The notes beneath the pieces are model-generated. The model was not told the origin of the DNA. It saw nothing but the letters and a program-made list of their open reading frames with translations, and did not search any database. Source: Cherax quadricarinatus (Eukaryota > Arthropoda > Malacostraca > Decapoda > Parastacidae). From it: DNA of 64,000 bases. The position numbers were made by a program, and so were the translations under genes. The stretch is taken from the NCBI RefSeq assembly GCF_038502225.1, contig NC_091298.1, forward strand, positions 42,344,853 through 42,408,852, given 5' to 3'. Positions 21,690-33,175 of the stretch are shown in pieces (position 1 is the first letter of the stretch; each line of letters opens with the position of its first letter).

Positions 21690-24119
21690 GTGGGTTCATG
21701 TAGTTGAACTTAATGCTTAATGCCTCAAATGTTGTAGTGGAAGTTTTAGCACTAAAGGTCGAGAACCAAAACCTAGTCATTGTGGTAGTCTACAAGCCTC
21801 CGGATGCAACATCCCAGCAATTCCAGGAACAGCTGTTAAAAATTGACCACTGTCTGGAAAATCTTCCAGCTCCTGCACCCAACATCTTGCTCCTGGGGGA
21901 TTTCAACTTAAGGCACCTAAAATGGAGGAATATAGCAAATAAAATTGTTGCAGTAATAACACCAGGAGGCAGCTCTGATGAAAACTCAAACTCACACGAG
22001 CTTTTAAATCTCTGCACAAAATTCAATTTAAACCAGCAAATAATAGAGCCTACTAGACTGGAGAATACACTAGACCTCATCTTCACTAACAATGACGATC
22101 TGATAAGAAATGTCACCATATCAAAAATAATATACTCAAATCACAACATAATTGAGGTTCAGACATGTATGCGTGGAGCCCCAAACCGACATAATGAGAC
22201 TAGTCACGAGGGAGCATTCACCAAATTCAACCTCAATAACAAAAACATAAAGTGGGACCAAGTAAACCAAGTCCTAACCGATATAAGCTGGGAAGATATA
22301 CTAAGCAACACAGACCCCAACTTATGCCTAGAACAGATTAACTCGGTGGCACTCGATGTATGCACAAGGCTTATTCCTCTAAGAAAAAGGAGGAGTAGAT
22401 GTAAAATAGAAAGAGAGAGGCGCTCCCTTTACAGACGACGGAAAAGAATAACAGAGCGGTTAAAAGAGGTCAATATATCTGAAATGCGTAGGGAGACACT
22501 GGTCAGAGAAATAGCAAGCATCGAACTTAAGCTAAAGGAATCTTATAGGAGTCAGGAATCGCGGGAAGAACTAAAAGCCATAAATGAAATCGAAAGAAAC
22601 CCAAAGTATTTCTTCTCCTATGACAAATCAAAGTCGAGAACAACGTCCAGTATTGGGCCCCTACTTAAACAAGATGGGTCCTACACAGATGACAGCAAGG
22701 AAATGAGTGAGCTACTCAAGTCCCAATATGACTCAGTTTTTAGCAAGCCTCTAACCAGACTGAGAGTCGAAGATCAAAATGAATTTTTTATGAGAGAGCC
22801 ACAAAATTTGGTTAACACAAGCCTATCCGATGTTATCCTGACGCCAAATGACTTCGAACAGGCGATAAATGACATGCCCATGCACTCTGCGCCAGGGCCA
22901 GACTCATGGAACTCCGTGTTCATCAAGAACTGCAAGAAGCCCCTATCACGAGCCTTTTCCATCCTATGGAGAACGAGCATGGACACGGGGGTCGTCCCAC
23001 AGTTACTAAAAACAACAGACATAGCCCCACTCCACAAAGGGGGCAGTAAAGCAACAACAAAGAACTACAGACCGATAGCACTAACATCCCATATCATAAA
23101 AATCTTTGAAAGGGTCCTAAGAAGCAAGATCACCACCCATCTAGAAACCCATCAGTTACACAACCCAGGGCAACATGGGTTTAGAACAGGTCGCTCTTGT
23201 CTGTCTCAACTATTGTATCACTACGACAAGGTCCTAAATGCACTAGAAGACAAAAAGAATGCAGATGTAATATATACAGACTTTGCAAAAGCCTTCGAGA
23301 AGTGTGACCATGGCGTAATAGCGCACAAATTCTGGCCACAAAATAGAGCGAAACACCAACGTCAAAGACCTGGGAGTGATCATGTCGGAGGATCTCACCT
23401 TCAAGGACCATAACATTGTATCAATTGCATCTGCTAGAAAAATGACAGGATGGATAATGAGAACCTTCAAAACTAGGGAGGCCAAACCCATGATGACACT
23501 CTTCAGGTCACTTGTTCTATCTAGGCTGGAATATTGCTGCACACTAACAGCACCTTTCAAGGCAGGTGAAATTGCTGACCTAGAAAATGTACAGAGAACC
23601 TTCACGGCGCGCATAACGGAGATAAAACACCTCAATTACTGGGATCGCTTGATGTTCCTAAACCTGTATTCCCTGGAAAGCAGACGGGAGAGATACATAA
23701 TTATATACACATGGAAAATCCTAGAGGGACTAGTGCCGAACTTGCACACGAAAATCACTCACTACGAAAGCAAAAGACTTGGCAGACGATGCAACATCCC
23801 CCCAATGAAAAGCAGGGTGTCACTAGCACGTTAAGAGACCATACAATAAGTGTCAGGGGCCCGAGAATGTTCAACTGCCTCCCAGCATACATAAAGGGGA
23901 TTACCAACAGACCCCTGGCAGTCTTCAAGCTGGCACTGGACAAGCACCTAAAGTCGGTTCCTGACCAGCCGGGCTGTGGCTCGTACGTTGGTTTGCGTGC
24001 AGCCAGCAGCAACAGGCTGGTTGATCAGGCTCTGATCCACCAGGAGGCCTGGTCACAGACCGGGCCGCGGGGGCGTTGACCCCCGGAACTCTCTCCAGGT
24101 AAACTCCAGGAAGGCAATC
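21690..24119 (+). mobile_element. CR1-like LINE (family B) with internal deletion
   Basis: This + strand insertion lies in the 5' UTR of the reversed LINE. It starts within the endonuclease (5'-truncated) and ends with the family tail CTCTCCAGGTAAACTCCAGG. Five other copies or fragments are in the window: 28052-29080, 42531-43820, 51616-52892, 61096-61244 and 61669-61973. Compared with the copy at 51.7 kb, about 398 bp are missing, joined at a shared ACAAA near 23326. The left boundary is approximate. Confidence 0.82.
21704..24079 (+). pseudogene. Family B endonuclease/RT with RT core deleted
   Basis: The protein begins inside the endonuclease: VVYKPPDATSQQF, ILLLGDFNLRHLKW, LDLIFTNNDDLI, NHNIIEVQT. 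A basic linker (RRRKRITERLKEVN) and RT blocks APLHKGGSKATTKNYRPIAL, HGFRTGRSCLSQLL and YTDFAKAFEKCDHG follow. The deletion then removes motifs B and C, including the FADD catalytic box, and shifts frame. The remaining C-terminal part (SEDLTFKDHNIVSIASARK, LSRLEYCCTLTAPFKAGE, YVGLRAASSN) is in another frame from 23376, with one more shift near 23.82 kb. It cannot encode an active RT. Confidence 0.88.
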
Positions 24120-24186
24120 ACAAGTTTTGATGAGCGATGTTTTTTGAGGAAGAAGAGCTGGTAGGATGCCGCTGCTGCCACCACTG

Positions 24187-24657
24187 CCGCTGCTGCCAAT
24201 CCATAAAGTAATTGATCATTGGTCTAATGTGTGGCGTAAGGAATATCTTCTTACACTACGTGAACACTTTTATGGTGCGACAGAGGCAGTAAATCGACAG
24301 ACCATTCAACCAGGTGACATTGTGTTAATTGACACTGAACAAAATCGAACATTGTGGCCTCTGGGCAAAGTATTGACATTGTACCCAGATGAACAAGGTG
24401 TTGTCAGGAATGTCAAAGTGTTGTGTCGTGGCCAGGAAAGTTTATGCACAATTAATAAATTGATTCCCTTGGAATTAGGTGTTCTATCAAACGTAAATGA
24501 AAATCTGAGGGAAAGTGACACGAGTGATATGGAAGATAACGCAGACCAAGTGATGCCGGAAGATGAAATCGTAGTAAGACCTACTAGGAGAACAGCCACT
24601 CAAGCCAGAACTGGCTGGAATCATCTTCTAAAGGAAGGAGTAATTTTAATGGTTTAG
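24187..24657 (+). pseudogene. pol: BEL1 integrase C-terminal part (DUF5641-type)
   Basis: The frame IHKVIDHWSNVWRKEYLLTL, REHFYGATEAVN and GDIVLIDTEQNRTLWPLGKV is the C-terminal domain that follows the DDE core in BEL/Pao integrases. It resumes the protein cut at 16293 by the LINE. The tail is acidic and then Arg-rich (DMEDNADQVMPEDEIVVRPTRRTATQ), and the frame ends with TAG at 24655-24657, only 23 bp before the 3' LTR. The ATG at 24166 lies in LINE sequence and is not an authentic start. Confidence 0.9.
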
Positions 24658-24680
24658 CAATGAACTCTGGCCGGCTGCAG

Positions 24681-25393
24681 TGTGGAAAATACTGTATATA
24701 TTTTCCAGAAATTCAGTATTTATATGTAAATAGATGGCCATACTGTATTTAATAATATTTATGTCATAGAAAACGGAAAGCCTGCGTCTTCGCAGACGAG
24801 ACTTGCCATCTTGGTTTTGAATTTTGTACAAACGTTGGTGTAATGGGAAGAATTTTTCGTGCTCTAGAGGATAAAATTGTGTTGACACCTCTCAAATAGG
24901 AGGCAAAATTGTTGGATGTGCATTCCTGCATAACTTGAGATATCAGACGACTGGACAAGACAGCTCCAGGAACCTCAGATAAGCTCTCTAGATTTGTGTG
25001 TAATTCTGGCCAGCTTTCATAGATTTAGTTAGAGTGAGGTTTTTTGAGTACGATACACATTAATCTCCAGTCAAATTGGTGAGTGATATTAAGATATATT
25101 TTCCTTCTGTTATGTAATTGTGTATATATATAACCATTTATTATTTTTAATGTACAGTCCACAAATTTATATATTTACCAGTATTCCTGGTGTATGTATA
25201 TTTCATTTAATTAATAGGTCCATAGCAACTTGTGGTTATGACAGTGGTAGGTATCGAAGGGGGACATTTTTTGCGACCTAGGTGTCCCAAATTCCTACTT
25301 GTCTATGTAACATTGATAAATAATAATTATCTTTGTTATCATTTACTGTTATGTACATAATTAGTTACATTCAGATAAATGCAATTTTCCACA
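24681..25393 (+). repeat. BEL1 3' LTR
   Basis: 713 bp, TGTGGAAAAT to ATTTTCCACA, followed by the target duplication AAACC (25394-25398). It is identical to the 5' LTR over the last 150 bp or so and differs most in the first 350 bp. It lacks 5 bp of the 5' LTR near 8225. A polypurine tract is not evident directly upstream (the sequence is GGCCGGCTGCAG). Confidence 0.95.
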
Positions 25394-25844
25394 AAACCAA
25401 CAAGGGTCTTGCAGCACTGCGGGGGAGAAAATAGTGCCATGGCTATGAACAGCTGGGTGGAGAGAATAGCAGAGGTGAGGGAAGAAGAGGTTTGGAAGGG
25501 ACGCTAGAAGCGATGTGTCATAGCTCGTACAGTAAAGCAGTTGCTGACAAAAAGTCAAAAAGTGATCGTAAGTGATCATAACCCAGCAGCGGCAGCAGCA
25601 GCAACAGCAGCGACCTCCAAGCTCCATACTTTTCTCCAACTATCAGAGCAAAACTGCACTATCCAACGTAGCACCCAGAATGACCAAAAATTACCAAGAG
25701 TGAAACCTACAAATCGAAAATAATAGAGATCAAAGGAAGACTGCCCTCAAACCCAAAACAACACCCCGCTGCCAGCCGAACAACGTAACCCTAAGCTTTG
25801 TATAACTACAACTTTTTCTTAACTACAACAATTCCTGTAGTATT

Positions 25845-26800
25845 ATGAGGCGCAATCTCAGAGGAAACAACACCAAGGCCAGCAAGAAAACACCGAAAAA
25901 TCAAGTATTCAACAAGTGTAGCCAGGATGACGCCGGCCCAGCTACCACCCCTCTCACCACCGCTCAAGGCGACACCACAACAATAAAAACAAACATGGCT
26001 GCCACCAGCCCATCCACCCCTCTCTTTCCCGGATTCAACCTACCAAGTAGTCTCTCAGGTATGACCAACGATCTAGATACCCTAAAGTCATGCATCTCCA
26101 CCTTAGTTATTGAGAATATGAATCTTCGAGAGACGCTAACAAAACAAGACACCAGGATGACACAACTCGAGAACAAAACCCTCAGTCTTGAACAAAAGTT
26201 ATCAACACCTGGAATAACTAATTGTGGCAAGACCATCCAAACAGTCATAGATAGCCATACAGAACAAATAATATCTCTTAATACAAAGGTTGAAGAAGCA
26301 GTAAAAGAATGGTAGAACAACTTAGATAACCAGTTCAGTGACTACTTTGCTCTCAAAGAAGATAAAACTGAATAAGATAAACTATCGGATGCAGTAATAG
26401 TTAACAGTCCACTTTTTCCCAGTGATATGAACCAAACAAACAGTAAAGAAATTACTCTCCAGATCATGAAGGACCAAACAAAAGTTGCAGTACCAGAATC
26501 AGAAATAAAGGAAGCCAGGTTACTAGGATCCCATGGTAGAAAAAGTGTTATGCTTAGATTCCACTCACATGACAGGAAAAAAAGGCTTTATAATTGCATC
26601 TATTAAAGTAAAGAAAGAGGTATACATAAACGAGTGTCTTACCAAAAAACGTCAGAACCTCCTGTATAGAGTCAAAAAACTTAAGCGGGAGAATAATGAC
26701 ACAATACACCAATGCTTCACACGGGATGGGAAAATTCTAGTTAGGAAAACGAATGTAGGTCAACTGTGCACAATCACGAACGAGAATGATCTATCATGAT
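25845..26800 (+). pseudogene. LINE ORF1 (coiled coil, FP25K-like tail)
   Basis: It starts MRRNLRGNNTKASKKTPKNQ, has a Thr/Pro-rich stretch (TNMAATSPSTPLFPGF), then a coiled coil (LRETLTKQDTRMTQLENKT, LSLEQKL) and VEEAVKEW. Stops at 26313 and 26371 and a frameshift near 26.53 kb break the frame. The C-terminus VYINECLTKKRQNLLYRVKK and CFTRDGKILVRKTNVGQ (26533-26799) matches ORF1 of the 16-24 kb element. The start is placed at 25845 because it aligns with the corresponding start there. The predicted role is RNA binding for the same LINE's ORF2. Confidence 0.8.
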
Positions 26801-28051
26801 TTCTCAGGGATACTAACCTTACAGAGAATAACTAAACAATGTCCAACCTAAAAGCCAACGTAGTGTAGTGTATGTTTTGCTCCATTATTGTTCAAATTTC
26901 ATAGTACAATCTCTTAGTAATTAAAGTATCAACTACCTCATTTTGTGATTTTACTAGTAAGCATAAGTCACCTTATGTAATTTTCTTATTTACTATTGTT
27001 TGCTTAAATATTAGCTGAATTGATACTTTCTCTGTCCATATTACTACTGTGGAAAATATTTTAATTTTCCGAAGCTATAGTGCCTAATAGGTGTTTAATG
27101 TGTTGATTTCGGTCAAAAATGTATTTGAACATAGAATAGAACCAACAGAGAGAGAGGTCGACACAGGGCATAGGGGAGCGGGAGTGTTTTGAATGTAGTG
27201 AAGAGGCTGTGAAAAAACGGGACTAGGAAATTGGTGTTCACGACGGCCTAAGGATTAATATCGGCCTCACTTCACAATAGGAAGTGTCGTAACTGTCCCT
27301 GGTGAAGAGTGAGGGAACGTGATTGACGGGACCGCTGTAATAAGTGGTAAAATTAGTGATTAATGGTAGGACCGGTGGTGACTGGTGCGCCACCATGGTG
27401 TGTCCAGGGGAAAATGCCCATGATTTAATCCTCACTCATCGGTCTCAGATCTTAATGGAGTGACCTCTAATGTGTATAATAATTATGAGACAATAAATCA
27501 TCTTGTGAACTGTAATGTAATCAATGATAATAACACTAAGTTAAGAGGATGCGTGAAGTGAAATAAGTTGCCTTGCTCCGAGTGAACACGTTAGACCTCG
27601 TTGTTCCTGTCCCGAGGATAGTGAAGGTTTTATGGAGTCACGACTTGTAAACTGGGACAAACCAACGATTACCTTGTCCTGCTGGAATAAGAACCGTGTC
27701 GGTGTAGCAGGACATCAAAATGAGATAGTGAATGGAGGAAATAAGGAGCATCAATCAGCCACAGTTAAGTAAGTAAGTAAGTAAGTAAATTTATTCAGGT
27801 ATACACAATACAGTTACATAGAATTATCATACATAGCAGCATATGTGTAGAGAACCTAGGATAACCCAAAAAAGTCAGACAGAGTGACTTATTTCCATTG
27901 GGGTCCTTTTACCTTATTATTATAATATAAAGGTTATAATATTTTCTTATTATTCTATAATGAAGATAACATCTTATTATCATACTAAAAAGACTATCTA
28001 CTACACGAGGGTCATTAAGACTATCTACAATACGAGGGTCATTAAGACTAT

Positions 28052-29080
28052 CTCATCCTCATATCCGACATAGACAAGGATGTCAGCCACAGCACCGTGT
28101 CTTCCTTTGCAGATGACACCCGAATCTGCATGACAGTGTCTTCCATTGCAGACACTGCAAGGCTCCAGGCGGACATCAACCAAATCTTTCAGTGGGCTGC
28201 AGAAAACAATATGAAGTTCAACGATGAGAAATTTCAATTACTCAGATATGGTAAACATGAGGAAATTAAATCTTCATCAGAGTACAAAACAAATTCTGGC
28301 CACAAAATAGAGCGAAACACCAACGTCAAAGACCTGGGAGTGATTATGTCGGAGGATCTCACCTTCAAGGACCATAACATTGTATCAATCGCATCTGCTA
28401 GAAAAATGACAGGATGGATAATGAGAACCTTCAAAACTAGGGAGGCCAAGCCCATGATGACACTCTTCAGGTCACTTGTTCTATCTAGGCTGGAATATTG
28501 CTGCACTCTAACAGCACCTTTCAAGGCAGGTGAAATTGCCGACCTAGAAAATGTACAGAGAACTTTCACGGCGCGCATAACGGAGATAAAACACCTCAAT
28601 TACTGGGAGCGCTTGAGGTTTCTAAACCTGTATTCCCTGGAACGCAGGAGGGAGAGATACATGATTATATACACCTGGAAAATCCTAGAGGGACTAGTAC
28701 CGAACTTGCACACGAAAATCACTCACTACGAAAGCAAAAGACTTGGCAGACGATGCACCATCCCCCCAATGAAAAGCAGGGGTGTCACTAGCACGTTAAG
28801 AGACCATACAATAAGTGTCAGGGGCCCGAGACTGTTCAACTGCCTCCCAGCACACATAAGGGGGATTACCAACAGACCCCTGGCAGTCTTCAAGCTGGCA
28901 CTGGACAAGCACCTAAAGTCAGTTCCTGATCAGCCGGGCTGTGGCTCGTACGTTGGTTTGCGTGCAGCCAGCAGCAACAGCCTGGTTGATCAGGCGCTGA
29001 TCCACCAGGAGGCCTGGTCACAGACCGGGCCGCGGGGACGTTGACCCCCGAAACTCTCTCCAGGTAAACTCCAGGTAAAC
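28052..29080 (+). pseudogene. Family B LINE 3' fragment inside family D
   Basis: This is a 5'-truncated insertion starting at LISDIDKDVSHSTVSSFADD and running in a single open frame to the stop after SQTGPRGR (29042-29044), then the tail CTCTCCAGGTAAACTCCAGG. It keeps RT motif C (FADDTRI), the thumb (SRLEYCCTLTAPFKAGE) and the family's C-terminus (DQPGCGSYVGLRAASSNSLV). It is nearly identical to 51870-52890, so both derive from a recent source. It lies in the 3' UTR of family D, between copies of the ACGAGGGTCATT repeat. Confidence 0.88.
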
Positions 29081-29152
29081 TACCCGAGGGTCATTACGAC
29101 TATCTACAATACGAGGGTCATTACTAGGGATAAGGTAAAATTTACACGTATT

Positions 29153-32100
29153 TTAGCTAAAAAATAGAAAATCATTCCCCTCCCTTTCTGTTGCTTCATT
29201 CATCAGACACTTTTTGGCAGTCTTCTTGAACTGGTTCAAGCTATGACTGGCCTTGACATTTGTGGGTAGTCTGTTCCATTCCTTTATTGCTGTACAATAA
29301 AAGGTGTTTGAAGCCTGGCCACTGACTGTGGGTACTACAAAGTTGTGCTCTCTCCCCCTATGATTGCTTTGGTTCCCAACCTTGACAAAATTGACAGCAA
29401 GATATTCTGGACACTGTTCGTGAGCAATTTTATAAACATGATTTAGCTTCAGTTGTTTTACTCTGTCTTCAACATTCAGCATATCCAACTGCTGTAATTC
29501 ATCCTGGCCTACATGTTCTCTTGGTCCCAGCCCCAGGATGAATCTTACGATTTTGTTCTGGGTGATTTGCAGTCTATCTTTCAGTTTTTTTTGTCAAGGC
29601 AGAGTACCAAGAAGAGCAAGCGTAATCCATATGGCATTGTATAAGGGCTAGACATAGGGTCCTGCGAGCCTCAGTAGGTAGACACTGTGCTTGTCTATAC
29701 AGGAACTTCAGCCTGGCATTCGCTTTCTTTACTACACTGTTCCCTATCAATTCTCCTGACATGCATGGGTCAAAGGGGATTCCCAGATATTTAACTGATG
29801 AAACCAAAGTGATGGACTCCCCATTACACTGAACATTAAAATTATTTACCCTTCTCAGTTTATGTTTCGTTCCAAAGAGAATGGCTTCAGTTTTCCCTAG
29901 GTGTAATGATAGTTTGTTGTCTACTAACCATTTGCTGCAGGACTCCAGTTCCAGTGTTAAAACATTAGCAATATCTTGTGGGTCTTTACCTGTCACTAAC
30001 AGAGCACTGTCATCTGCATACAGTAGGAGTTTGCACTTGACACTGATAGGCATATCATTGACATAACATAAGAATAGTAAGGGACCCAGAATACTACCTT
30101 GGGGAACTCCACATGTTATCGGCAGGGGTTCTGATTCCGTTTTGTTGATTTTGACTATTTGTCTCCTGTTGCTAAGGTAGGACTTAACCAGTCTACAGAA
30201 CCTATACCGATAGCTTGAAGTTTCTTACATAATATATTGTGGTTGACAGTATCGAAGGCCTTTTGCAGGTCTAAGGTTACCATACCTATGAGGTTCCCTT
30301 TTGACATTTCAGTTCTCAGGTAATCCATCAGATTAATAAGGGAGGTATCGGTTGAGTAGGATCTTCTAAAGCCCGATTGATAGCTATGGAGAATGCTGTT
30401 GTCATTAAGGTACTTAACTACTTGAGAATACACCGCCCTCTCCAGAATTTTAGATATTATACTGAGTATACTAACAGGTCTATAGTTGCTTACATCAGAC
30501 CTATTATTTTTCTTGAAGATAGGAGTAACTCTGGCCTCCTTGAACCCCTCCGGTACGGTATTAGTGGTGATTGATAGATTTATTATGTGAGCAATAGGGA
30601 TTGACAGTTCAAAAGCACCATCTTTTAGGAACTTAGACGGGATGTTATCAGGGCCTGTGCTCTTAGTTGGATTTAACCTGCTTAGTTCTTTTTGAATGAA
30701 GTCATGAGATACACTTACTAGTTGACAACTGTTTGGGGTTACCCCTTTATTGGTATAGTATGTTTGAAACTTATCAGAGTCTGTGTTAAAGGTATTTGAT
30801 GCAGCTGGTAGTTTACTTACTAGTGTTGATGCAACAGATGTGTAGTAGGAATTAAAGCAATTTGCCACCTTAGATGTTTCGTGGCATACCTCATTATCGA
30901 TAGTGAGTACTATGTTAGACCTATCTACTATCTTATGGCTATACCCCAACTGTTTTAGTTGTTGCCAGAGCTTTCTGGGGTTATGCTTATATTCTTCAAT
31001 TTTTGAGCAATAGTGCTTTGCCTTTGCTCCTTTTATGAGCCTCTGTACTCTGTTCCTCACCCTTTGGAATTCATTTAGTGCTGCAATATCCTGTCTGTTT
31101 GCTTTAAATCTTTTTAGCAGCTGGTCTCTGAATTTCATATTATCTAATATCTCAGTAGTCATCCAGGGTTCAGTTCTTCGTTTAATCCTAACCTCTTTAA
31201 CTGGTGCAATATTATTAAGAATGGTAGTGAACATTGTTTTGAATTTTTCCCAGGCATCGTTTACGTCCGTGCAACTTGTTATCTCTGTCCAGTCACAATT
31301 GTGTAGCCTATTTACCAGTGTTTCTTTACTGTAGTTTCTAGTTGACCTCATTTTTATTGTCCTGTGTAGGCCTATCCTATCCCTAGTGATTTTCCTGGTG
31401 CAGTAAATGATGAAATGATCACTAAGACCTGTGGTAATGACGCCTGACTGACTAATGTTCTCAGCGCGGTTGCAAAGTATGTGGTCAATTAGGGTGGCTG
31501 AGAACTGTGTGATCCGGGTTGGTTTATTAATTAGTTGGGTGTAGCTATTTAATCCTAGAATTTGCTTATACCTTTTGCATAGCCCGTTATTTTGTTGCTG
31601 AAAACAGATATTGAAGTCGCCCAGTATTATTGTTTCGCAATTGCTTTCAACTCCGGACAATACTCTGGAAAAGTCTTCTAAGAACTGGTCCTGGGTAGGA
31701 GGGCGGTAACTAGTTCCTACTAAGATGGGTTTGGTCTTGGGAAGCAGCACTTCAAACCATAGAATCTCCAGTTTATTGTTATTTAAATCAGGTCTTGGGT
31801 TGTAAGCTAAGTCATTTCTAATGTAGGCACATACTCCACCACCCTTTCTGTTCCTATCTAAGCGTTTTATATTGTAACCATCTATTTTGACCTCGTCGTC
31901 AGTCACCGTATCATCCAACCAAGATTCAGAGATGGTTATAACTGCCGCCCTAATTTTGTTAGCTAGAATCCTAATCTCTGCCAATTTAGGAGGAAGTGAT
32001 CTTGCATTGACATGAATAAAGTGAAGGCCTGTTTTCATAAAACAATCATAATCATCAATATATGGCAATGGGTCATTTGTATTAAAATTAGGTAAATCAA

Positions 32101-32545
32101 TGTCATCACTGCTAAAGGGTAACTGTGCCAAAGTGCATTTGTTACACACAAAATGAATTCTGGCACCGTTGCTATAATTGTACATACATCCATCATGCAC
32201 CCACCCCTTACACATTTTACATAAGGTGCCTTTTCTGTTTTTCATGCGTACTTTAGTACAGTGTATGCATCTGTTTGGTAGTGATTGAGATATTAATGGC
32301 TGTATTGTCTCGCATTGACCTATGTATGCATTACATATGGAGTTAAGGTTATCATCCCTAGCTACTAGACCGTCATTATTGCCGTCATTTATCTGTCTGT
32401 TTTGCCTCTGCACAATAGTTTGAGGTCCTGGATTAATTTGGATATCACCACTTAAGAGCGCTACAATAAGAGCTGTGTGCCACTGTTTTTGTTTGGGTAT
32501 GCGGTGTTGCCATACCTTGCGGCTATAGTGAGGTTTACTTTTCAA
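29153..32545 (-). pseudogene. Family D LINE ORF2: 2A-like motif, PHD-type finger, endonuclease, RT
   Basis: The first frame is open for 796 codons (32545-30155). Residues 24-41 are a hydrophobic stretch ending in GDIQINPGP. Residues 93-137 form a C4HC3 PHD-like finger (C93, C96, C109, C112, H117, C120, C134, C137). The endonuclease has FIHVNARSL, ISESWLDD, IILGDFNICF and GLSDHFIIY. RT follows with ARVTPIFKKNNRSDVSNYRP and LDLQKAFDTVNH. A frameshift at about 30.18 kb and another at a T run near 29.58 kb separate the rest: YADDSALLVTG and SLHLGKTEAILFG (30053-29574), then the C-terminal tail (29488-29153). Enzymatic residues are largely intact, so the copy seems relatively young. Confidence 0.9.
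32423..32449 (-). other. 2A-like GDIQINPGP motif in LINE ORF
   Basis: This encodes residues 33-41 of the family D protein, after TALIVALLS. Canonical 2A ribosome-skipping peptides read D-x-E-x-NPGP after a hydrophobic/helical stretch, and they are known at the N-terminus of some non-LTR retrotransposon proteins. Here Glu is Gln, which in known 2A sequences usually weakens activity. Confidence 0.55.
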
Positions 32546-33175
32546 GTAACCCTTCTAGTTATAGCAGACTGATACTGGCCAGTTAGGTATGTTGTAATTG
32601 GATAGGTTATGGGTGATCCAACTACATCAAGTGACCACCAGAGAATATCAGGTAAGTGGTGGGATTATGTACAAGTGTTTTTCCTTGATGGATATATCCA
32701 TGTGTAACCTACCCCCCCCCCCCTTCATTCAGTTAAACTAATATAATCTATACAGTCCACAATTAATTAGTAGCGCCGTACTTGTGGGTGCTATCCAATT
32801 TATACTGGTCTCGGATAGATATGGATAAGATTGTGAGGTCGAAAGGACCACCTGCAGTGACCAGAGTTGGTTAAGTTTTCTCACATGTCTACATGGGGTG
32901 ACTACGGTAAACAATATGGCTGTTGTCTCCCAATGAGATTACTTGTATGCATGTAATGTTGAGGTACATACAGGTAACCCCCTATAAAATTTTCCATATC
33001 TGCCTCATATTTTTTTATATACCATTAATTGATATTACTTACTAAAATTAAATAATTAATTACCAATTTTACTATCAGTGCAATTTACTCTTAACATTTT
33101 TGACATTTAATTACCATTACTTGTCTAATTACCATAACCTGTTTTAATACCACATTTACAATCTTAGATTACTTC

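Larger units (their letters stand above)
16294..24186 (-). mobile_element. Near full-length CR1/L2-like LINE (AATA-tailed subfamily) in BEL1 integrase
   Basis: On the - strand this element runs from a 5' end rich in GCAGCAGCGGCAG-like repeats (about 24186-24120), through a 5' UTR, ORF1 (21504-20623), a repetitive inter-ORF region, ORF2 (19608-16677), to a 3' tail of AAAT/AATA units (about 16294-16325). It is split in its 5' UTR by another LINE (about 21690-24119). Four more copies of this subfamily or its sister are in the window, which helps define its parts. The target duplication could not be resolved. Confidence 0.82.
7891..25393 (+). mobile_element. BEL/Pao LTR retrotransposon BEL1, with nested insertions
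   Basis: The two LTRs (7891-8608 and 24681-25393) both begin TGTGGAAAAT and end ATTTTCCACA, a perfect 10-bp terminal inverted repeat. The flanks carry a 5-bp target duplication AAACC at 7886-7890 and 25394-25398, so both ends are original. Internal order is gag, protease, RT, RNase H, integrase with the DUF5641-type C-terminal part, the BEL/Pao order. Two LINE insertions (9420-11497, 16294-24186) inflate an element of about 7.5 kb to 17.5 kb. By eye the LTRs differ at about 19 substitutions and one 5-bp indel, so it is an old copy. It is inactivated by the insertions, a frameshift and several stops. Confidence 0.95.
27765..32547 (-). mobile_element. CR1-like LINE (family D) with TTAC-repeat tail
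   Basis: On the - strand it runs from about 32547 (5') to a 3' tail of six or so CTTA units (27765-27790). The boundaries come from comparison with the uninterrupted LTR at about 62396-62410. The ORF starts almost at the 5' edge, so any 5' UTR and a separate ORF1 are absent, as in the usual 5'-truncated CR1 insertion. The 3' UTR contains short tandem copies of ACGAGGGTCATTAAGACTAT and a family B fragment (28052-29080). Confidence 0.85.
27048..32998 (+). repeat. Solo LTR of a BEL-like element, split by a LINE
   Basis: Both halves (27048-27764 and 32548-32998) match, in reverse, the 1180-bp LTR at 61974-63153. It starts TGTGGAAAAT and ends ATTTTCCATA, near-complementary termini as in BEL1. No internal element sequence adjoins it, so it is most simply a solo LTR left by recombination. 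I see no convincing target duplication (ACTAC before, TCTGC after). A C-rich run (CCCCCCCCCC) lies at about 32710. Confidence 0.75.
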
